From a virus, in the IMG/VR virus record IMGVR_UViG_3300013102_000804, positions 1 through 44,328 of that record: a DNA stretch of 44,328 bases, one strand, 5' to 3'. How positions within the stretch are numbered: position 1 is the stretch's first letter; each line of letters opens with the position of its first letter. The notes below the pieces were generated by a model. The model was not told the DNA's origin and did no database searches. It saw nothing but the letters and a program-made list of their open reading frames with translations. The position numbers and the translations under genes were made by a program. Of the stretch, positions 39,887 to 44,328 are shown piece by piece.

Positions 39887-41080
39887 ATGTCGGCGCGCAT
39901 CTACGACCGACCGGACCTTGACCAGCGGCAGCGGCAGCCACCGCTGTTCGTCACCGGCAACCTGCCCAAGGCGCCGCCGATGGTTGCCTACGAGGGCCGG
40001 TTGGAGATCCACAACGGGATCGGTGGCTGCACCGTGCGGCAGATCGACGGCGACAGGTTGCCGCCCGGCCACCGGCTGTACGTCGACCAAGCCGCAAAGC
40101 AGGTGGTGCTGGCCTGGCCGGCGTATCAGGCGGGCGCCGCGCCGATCATCAATCCCGGTTTCGAGAGCGGGCCCACTGGGTGGGATACCGGTGCTGGGTG
40201 GGTGATCGCCACCGAGAACCCGCCGACGGGCTCTTGGGCGGCCGGCTACAACAACCAGCAGGGCGAGTCGGTCATTTCCAACACCGCCCGCTATGAGTGC
40301 TTTCCCGGCCAGCGCACCACGGCCAAGTGCAAGGTGCGCCAGGGGGCGTCGGCAGAGGGCAACGCCGGCGCTTCGGTACTGCTGGAGTACCGCAACGCCG
40401 AGGGCGTGGTGGTGCTGGCTGTGGAAGGCAACCGCGTCATGTCGGCCAGCAAGAACCGGGTCTATGACTCCAACGTGGTCGGCACGGCGCCGGCGGGCGC
40501 GGCCACCGTCAACATCGCCGGCAACGGGATCCGGTTTCGGGAAAACAAGATTCTGTTCGTCGACGACTTCGAATGGGATCACACCGTCGCCGCCGTCGGC
40601 CTGGACCATGAGGCCGTTTTCCGCATCACCCTGCAGGTCAGCGACTCAGCCGGCCGCTCGGCCATCTGGTCTGGCGTCATCGGCGATCGCTCCACGTACT
40701 TCACCAGCCGCCCATATGGCGTTACCGCGCCCATCGAGGGCCTGCTGTCCGCCGCCCCTGGCATCACCGCTGCCCGGCTGTTCATGGGTTCCTACGTCGA
40801 TGGGGAACGGTTGCAGGCCCAGGTTCCGGCGTTCCTCGGGGGTGAACTGCGGACCCCGCTGCAGCAGATCACGCAAGACGAGCGCCTGGCTGCACCGGCC
40901 CCGGTGTTCGCTGCCGGCACGCTGCGTAGCGAAGTCCTCTCGGTTGAATCCGACGAACGCATTCTGGCTGCGGCACCCGTGTTCGCCACGGGCGAGCTGA
41001 GGCAGCTGCTGCTGAACACCGCAACCACCGAAAGCATTTCCGCCACCGCGCCGCGCTTCCTCAGCGGCACCCTGACCTGA
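39887..41080 (+). CDS. Tail protein with C-terminal 25-aa repeats (397 aa)
   Basis: MSARIYDRPDLDQRQRQPPL start; a central domain (INPGFESGPTGWDTGAGWV...) resembles carbohydrate-binding or galactose-binding-like modules found in tail appendages. The end is a tandem array of 25-residue units with APxFxxGxLR cores. GAGG precedes the ATG. Function is probably structural; the exact family is not recognised. Confidence 0.75.
   Translation: MSARIYDRPDLDQRQRQPPLFVTGNLPKAPPMVAYEGRLEIHNGIGGCTVRQIDGDRLPPGHRLYVDQAAKQVVLAWPAYQAGAAPIINPGFESGPTGWDTGAGWVIATENPPTGSWAAGYNNQQGESVISNTARYECFPGQRTTAKCKVRQGASAEGNAGASVLLEYRNAEGVVVLAVEGNRVMSASKNRVYDSNVVGTAPAGAATVNIAGNGIRFRENKILFVDDFEWDHTVAAVGLDHEAVFRITLQVSDSAGRSAIWSGVIGDRSTYFTSRPYGVTAPIEGLLSAAPGITAARLFMGSYVDGERLQAQVPAFLGGELRTPLQQITQDERLAAPAPVFAAGTLRSEVLSVESDERILAAAPVFATGELRQLLLNTATTESISATAPRFLSGTLT
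40823..41077 (+). repeat. Tandem 75-nt coding repeats (25 aa x 3.4)
   Basis: Three full units (40823-40897, 40898-40972, 40973-41047) and a partial one (41048-41077). Each codes A/V-P-x-F-x-x-G-x-L near its start and a D/T-E-R/S stretch toward its end. Exact 75-nt spacing with diverged bases points to old duplication under protein selection. Confidence 0.8.
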
Positions 41081-41089
41081 GAAATCACG

Positions 41090-42061
41090 ATGACCATCAA
41101 GACCAAAATCTCCCTGGCCGGCCACTACACCATCCGCAAGTACAGCGCGGGCGGGATCCTGGTGCAGGAACTCGAATTCGAGAACCTGATAACCAATGCA
41201 GGCCTCAACATGCTGGGGAACGATGCCACCTGGTGCGGCGGCACCACCACGCTGTTCTCGGCGTGCTATGTGGGCACGGGCTCAACCGCACCCGCAAACG
41301 GTGACACCGCCCTGGCCGCGTATCTGGCCACCAGTTCGTCGCGGTCGAGCGTGACGCCCATCAACGTGACTGCGGATGGCGCCTCCTATTACATGGGGCA
41401 GCGCTTCGTCTACCGGTTCAACCAGGGCGTTGCAACCGGCAATCTGTCCGAGCTTGGCACCGGCACCACCAACACGAATCTGTTCTCGCGCGCCCTGATC
41501 CGCGACCCGGTCACCGGAAACCCGATCACCATTACCGTGCTGCCCGACGAATTCCTGGATGTGACGTTCGAACTGCGGTCCTACGTGTCGGCGGCGGATG
41601 CGACGGGCACAGTGACGATTTCCGGTGTCACCTACGACACCGTGACCCGCATTTCCGACATCAACAACACCAACATGTGGGCGGGTGACTTCAGGCGGGA
41701 CACCCGCGGCATTGTGGCTGCAGGCCCTGCGTACTTCGTCGGCCCTCAGGCAAACCAGTGTTCCGTGTACGCTGGGACGCTGGGTGCGATCACGGCTCGA
41801 CCCGGTGGTGCCGAAACCGTCATCCCCGACTCGTCGACCACCGTTCTGACTGTTCCCGCGGCCTACGTGTCCGGGTCGTTCGAGCGCAAGGCGACCGTCA
41901 CCCTGGGGCTGTCCGATGGCAACGTTTCGGGGGGCATCCGCTCCATGACCTACCGCAATGGCCTGGGCTACTGGCAGACCCAGTTCACCCCGGCCATCCC
42001 GAAGACGTCGGCCTTCGTTCTGACCCTGGATACCGTGCAGGGCTGGGGGCGTGTGCCGTGA
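41090..42061 (+). CDS. Tail-associated structural protein (323 aa)
   Basis: MTIKTKISLAGHYTIRKYSA, LEFENLITNAGLNMLGND, then beta-rich, Thr/Ser/Gly-heavy sequence (VTADGASYYMGQRFVYRF). The opening pattern (F-x-N-L-I-T-N-x-G-L) is common in phage tail-fibre accessory proteins. No catalytic motif. It belongs to the tail appendage set between the repeat protein and the 181-aa gene. Confidence 0.75.
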   Translation: MTIKTKISLAGHYTIRKYSAGGILVQELEFENLITNAGLNMLGNDATWCGGTTTLFSACYVGTGSTAPANGDTALAAYLATSSSRSSVTPINVTADGASYYMGQRFVYRFNQGVATGNLSELGTGTTNTNLFSRALIRDPVTGNPITITVLPDEFLDVTFELRSYVSAADATGTVTISGVTYDTVTRISDINNTNMWAGDFRRDTRGIVAAGPAYFVGPQANQCSVYAGTLGAITARPGGAETVIPDSSTTVLTVPAAYVSGSFERKATVTLGLSDGNVSGGIRSMTYRNGLGYWQTQFTPAIPKTSAFVLTLDTVQGWGRVP

Positions 42062-42603
42062 TCCCCGATTCCGTCTTTTCATCCAGCGTGATCGATGCCG
42101 GCTGGCGCTACCGGGTGCCGGACCGGTTCAAGCCCCTGGAGAGCTTCACGCGCGACACGATGGGGCAGGACTTCCGCTTCTGGGTGGAGGGCGGATACCT
42201 GTGGTCCCAAGCTGAGGGCGGGCAGCCGGTACAGGAGCTGCCGCTTCCCGGCGCCACCCGGATATCGGCCTGCTATGACCAGAACGGTAGGCTCCACGTG
42301 GTCTACAACACCGCGGCATCGTGCTTCTTCCGGTGGTACGACTCGCAGGCCGGGGGCATGGTCACCACCGAATACGCCGGCGTCCTTGATGCCCAGTGCA
42401 TCCTCGATGACCCCCGGCAGTACTGGAGCGCCGTTTCGGATGTGCTGCTGATCTACACCCTGGCCGGGGTGCTGAACGTGCGCGAGCAGCGCGACCGTTT
42501 TGGTTTGGTGCGGGTCAGCCAAGCCGCGCCAGGCCTGAAGGTCATTGCCGCGGGCATGAACGACGCCAACCGCCTGCAGGTGGAGTGCATCCCCGTGGCG
42601 TGA
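42058..42603 (+). CDS. Terminal tail-region protein (181 aa)
   Basis: GTG start in a GTGA overlap with the previous gene; GGGGGC is upstream. IPDSVFSSSVIDAGWRYRVP, FRFWVEGGYLWSQAEGG, then CFFRWYDSQAGGM and VLLIYTLAGVLNVREQRDRFG suggest a beta-propeller-like or nozzle-related domain (FRWYD, WEYD-like blades). It ends the late rightward block. Function unknown. Confidence 0.7.
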   Translation: MIPDSVFSSSVIDAGWRYRVPDRFKPLESFTRDTMGQDFRFWVEGGYLWSQAEGGQPVQELPLPGATRISACYDQNGRLHVVYNTAASCFFRWYDSQAGGMVTTEYAGVLDAQCILDDPRQYWSAVSDVLLIYTLAGVLNVREQRDRFGLVRVSQAAPGLKVIAAGMNDANRLQVECIPVA

Positions 42604-42604
42604 C

Positions 42605-42630
42605 GGGAGGGGGCGGCTACGGCCGCCCTC
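42605..42630. terminator. Bidirectional hairpin between tail block and SRAP gene
   Basis: GGGCGGC-TACG-GCCGCCC stem-loop (42611-42628) extended by flanking pairs, between convergent genes. No long T-run on either side. Confidence 0.5.
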
Positions 42631-42633
42631 GCT

Positions 42634-43299
42634 TCAGGCCACCTGCTGCAGCAGGTCCTCGCGGTTGTTCCGGGGCGTGTTCACCGCGCGGCTGACGCGG
42701 TAGGCCTCCATCGCAGGCGTCTCGCTGGCCAGCAGCATGGCCATGGCATCGTCCGGGCTGGCGGCCATCCACTCATCGATCTGGCCGGCCTGGAGCCACA
42801 CCGGCATGCGGTCGTGGATGTCGGCCGATACGCCGCTGCTGTCGCCGGTGATGATGGTGAAGGTGCCCAGATTACCGTCGGGCAGGAGCGGGCTGGTGTC
42901 CTCCCACAGTCCAGCGGCCAGCAGTGGCCCGGTGGCGTGGATGAACCACGGATCTTTCTTCCCGTCCTCTGGGCTCACCGACCACTCGTAGTAGCCGGCC
43001 ATGGGGATCACGCACCGGCGCTTCTTGAACGCCGATCGGAAGGCCGGTTTGGTGGCCACCGTCTCGATCCGGGCGTTGATGGTCGAGCCCTGCAGGCCCT
43101 TGGCCTTCGCCCAGAACGGCAGCAGGCCCCAGGCCAGCCGGGTGACCTGCCGCCCTTCGCCGCGGTCCAGGATCACCGACGCCCGCTGCGTGGGCGCGAG
43201 GTTGAAGCTGGGCTGGATCTCGGCCAGGCCGGGGGCAAGGTCAGCCAGGCCCGGTTGGCCAAAGTCGACGACGGGGAGCTGGACGAATCGGCCGCACAT
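42634..43299 (-). CDS. SRAP (SOS response-associated peptidase/HMCES/YedK-like) protein
   Basis: 221 aa. MCGRF with catalytic Cys2, FNLAPTQ (Asn33), NARIET (Asn75, Arg77, Glu79), GYYEW (Glu105), and IHDRMPV (His162) form the full active site. YedK/HMCES crosslinks to abasic sites in single-stranded DNA and shields them. All catalytic residues are present, so it is probably active. It sits in a minus-strand pair at the right end, downstream of a zinc-ribbon gene. No ribosome site is seen before the ATG; in-frame upstream extension lacks the MCGRF start and is rejected because Cys2 must follow Met. Confidence 0.92.
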   Translation of the reverse strand: MCGRFVQLPVVDFGQPGLADLAPGLAEIQPSFNLAPTQRASVILDRGEGRQVTRLAWGLLPFWAKAKGLQGSTINARIETVATKPAFRSAFKKRRCVIPMAGYYEWSVSPEDGKKDPWFIHATGPLLAAGLWEDTSPLLPDGNLGTFTIITGDSSGVSADIHDRMPVWLQAGQIDEWMAASPDDAMAMLLASETPAMEAYRVSRAVNTPRNNREDLLQQVA

Positions 43300-43361
43300 G
43301 GCCGGAGGGTAGTCCAACAGCGCGTGCGCGGCTTGTGTACGGCCGTCGCCATACAGCGAGG

Positions 43362-43610
43362 TCAGTCGCGCGACTGCTTTTCCAAGAAGTCTGCGAATCT
43401 CGCGATGCTTATCGCCTGGCGCTGTGAGCACTTGGGGCAAATCAGAACGGCGCCACGCTCTAAATCGATGAGACCTTCACCGGGCCGGGCGGTGAAGTGG
43501 CACGTACAGCTGAGGCAGCGGCAGACCACCTTGGTGACCTGGAGAAGGTGACCTTCGCCGTCTTCTTGGCCGGACACATCGCTGAGGAGGAACAACCCCG
43601 TATCGGCCAC
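43362..43610 (-). CDS. Zinc-ribbon protein (82 aa) upstream of SRAP
   Basis: GTG start with GGGAG about 9 nt upstream. VVCRCLSCTCHFTA and LICPKCSQRQ form a two-knuckle zinc ribbon. The N-terminal 25 residues are acidic and flexible. It precedes the SRAP gene by 62 nt and may share its promoter. Function unknown; a DNA-damage partner role is only suggested by position. Confidence 0.7.
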   Translation of the reverse strand: MADTGLFLLSDVSGQEDGEGHLLQVTKVVCRCLSCTCHFTARPGEGLIDLERGAVLICPKCSQRQAISIARFADFLEKQSRD

Positions 43611-43645
43611 GCTGCAGACTCCCTGGCGCGCGCGATTGCCGCCTT

Positions 43646-43660
43646 TGTAGCGATACTACA
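43646..43660. promoter_or_regulatory. 15-bp dyad upstream of the zinc-ribbon/SRAP pair
   Basis: TGTAGCGATACTACA, perfect 5-bp arms TGTAG/CTACA with a 5-nt centre, 36 nt before the GTG of the zinc-ribbon gene and next to a possible -10 TAGTAT on the minus strand. Candidate operator. Confidence 0.45.
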
Positions 43661-43781
43661 CCTTGCTGAATGCAGCAGCTTTGCACGCCGTGGTGACTGA
43701 TTAGCTCAGAACGGACAGGCGCATGAGCAGCGCCGCACCGGCGCCGTAGGTCGACCCGTTCAGTCAGTCCGCCCGGCCGTT

Positions 43782-43794
43782 CGCAGATTCTGCG
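43782..43794. promoter_or_regulatory. 13-bp palindrome before the last gene
   Basis: CGCAGATTCTGCG, a 6-bp-arm dyad about 25 nt before the ATG at 43819; a second small hairpin GGCCG/CGGCC (43801-43818) directly abuts that ATG. Possible operator/leader structures; the rest of 43611-43818 shows no gene. Confidence 0.35.
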
Positions 43795-43818
43795 ACGCGC
43801 GGCCGTATCCTTCCGGCC

Positions 43819-44328
43819 ATGCTTCCCATGCACGGCTATCAAGGTTTCCGCACCGCGCCGCCACCCTCCGGCTGGGTCCAGCTGAGGGATACATGGGTGC
43901 TGTGGTGGAGTGGCCGGCAGATCGCCCAGGTTTCGCCGGCGAAGGAGCGCGGGGTGCGTGTGCACCTCGATGCCCGGAAGATGTGGCAGACCAAGGATGT
44001 ATGGGCGGCGAGCGTTGACCAGGGCAAGCGCTACGCCGAGCGGTGGTGCGCGGCCAGGCTCTACCCAGAGATGCGGCTGCGAGCCGCTGTGGCTCGGATG
44101 GTGGACGGCTCCCCGGGGGAACCTCTGCCGCCGCTGCCCGGCCTGCCGCCGACACCCGAACAGCTGCAGCAGGCCCGCCGTCTGGCCGAGGCCGGGGCGA
44201 AGGAGCTGGAGCGGGTCAAGGAAGCGCTCGAGCCAATCCGTCCGCCGGCGGCAAAGAAGCCCAGGGCGAAGGACCCGCAGAAGACGCGGGTAAGGGCAGC
44301 GCTGCGGGATCTACGGCGCGGGGTGTAG
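43819..44328 (+). CDS. Hypothetical protein at the right edge (169 aa)
   Basis: Starts MLPMHGYQGFRTAPPPSGWV, contains a Trp-rich region (DTWVLWWSGRQIAQVSP) and ends in a basic, Pro/Lys helical tail (RPPAAKKPRAKDPQKTRVR). Second in-frame ATG at 43828. No ribosome site is visible. It could be a phage right-end gene or a host gene beyond attR; the attachment site cannot be seen. Not recognised. Confidence 0.6.
   Translation: MLPMHGYQGFRTAPPPSGWVQLRDTWVLWWSGRQIAQVSPAKERGVRVHLDARKMWQTKDVWAASVDQGKRYAERWCAARLYPEMRLRAAVARMVDGSPGEPLPPLPGLPPTPEQLQQARRLAEAGAKELERVKEALEPIRPPAAKKPRAKDPQKTRVRAALRDLRRGV

Noticed and set aside
38341-42603. Diversity-generating retroelement as in BPP-1
   Set aside because: Despite the BPP-1-like head, no reverse transcriptase, no Avd-like gene and no template/variable repeat pair is visible.
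1-44328. CRISPR array, insertion sequence or toxin-antitoxin pair
   Set aside because: No regularly spaced direct repeats with spacers, no transposase, and no recognised toxin-antitoxin pair were found on either strand.

Overview
The window is one near-complete temperate podovirus (prophage) genome of about 44 kb. It begins at the stop codon of the integrase and ends at the stop codon of a small unknown gene. DNA is GC-rich throughout, and the lysis cassette has an inner/outer membrane spanin pair, so the host is Gram-negative. The gene styles (a DUF4224 protein next to the integrase, recE/recT-type genes, a Bordetella BPP-1-like head module) suggest a Xanthomonadaceae host such as Stenotrophomonas or Xanthomonas. 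That host assignment is inference.

Layout. (1) 1-7922, minus strand: a leftward early operon. Reading from its promoter it holds small unknown proteins, a recT companion, RecT, a YqaJ/lambda-Exo type nuclease, small HTH and zinc proteins, a PAPS-reductase-like PP-loop protein, small proteins, a C5-cytosine methyltransferase, DUF4224 and the tyrosine integrase. Most neighbours overlap by 4-14 nt. (2) 7943-9471: a lambda-like switch. A LexA-type repressor (minus) is co-transcribed with a secreted LprI/DUF1311-like protein, and Cro lies on the plus strand. Five copies of one 15-bp operator lie at PL (two) and at PR/PRM (three), with the same geometry at PL and PR. (3) 9489-15476: a small minus-strand gene behind a long dyad, a CII-like regulator, a replication initiator with 12-bp-spaced iterons inside the gene, a DnaB-like helicase, a DUF1367-like protein, a reversed DUF4145 cargo gene, a Ref-like HNH nuclease, a RuvC-like resolvase, a zinc protein and a Q-like antiterminator. 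(4) 15283-17859: a reversed membrane-protein cargo gene, a possible late promoter followed by an intrinsic terminator, a tRNA-Met(CAT), then the lysis genes (lambda R-like endolysin, membrane protein, holin, Rz, Rz1). (5) 17860-29024: terminase subunits, three tiny proteins, T7-like portal, Bbp19-like protein, scaffold, major capsid, Bbp16-like cement protein, staple protein, tail tubular A and a tail nozzle protein split into two ORFs. (6) 29021-38283: T7-type internal virion proteins, one with a lytic transglycosylase domain and one of about 2,000 residues carrying an HExxH site. (7) 38341-42603: tail fibre with a T7-type N-terminus and three downstream tail proteins. (8) 42634-44328: a minus-strand zinc-ribbon/SRAP pair and a final plus-strand unknown gene.

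Together the genes describe a phage with lambda-type immunity and antitermination logic, a Red-like recombination module, and a short-tailed virion built from a BPP-1/T7-like morphogenesis block. The parts most worth study are the reversed or lysogen-expressed cargo genes (LprI-like, DUF4145, overprinted membrane protein, SRAP pair), the initiator-internal origin, the apparently leaderless cro, and the split nozzle gene.
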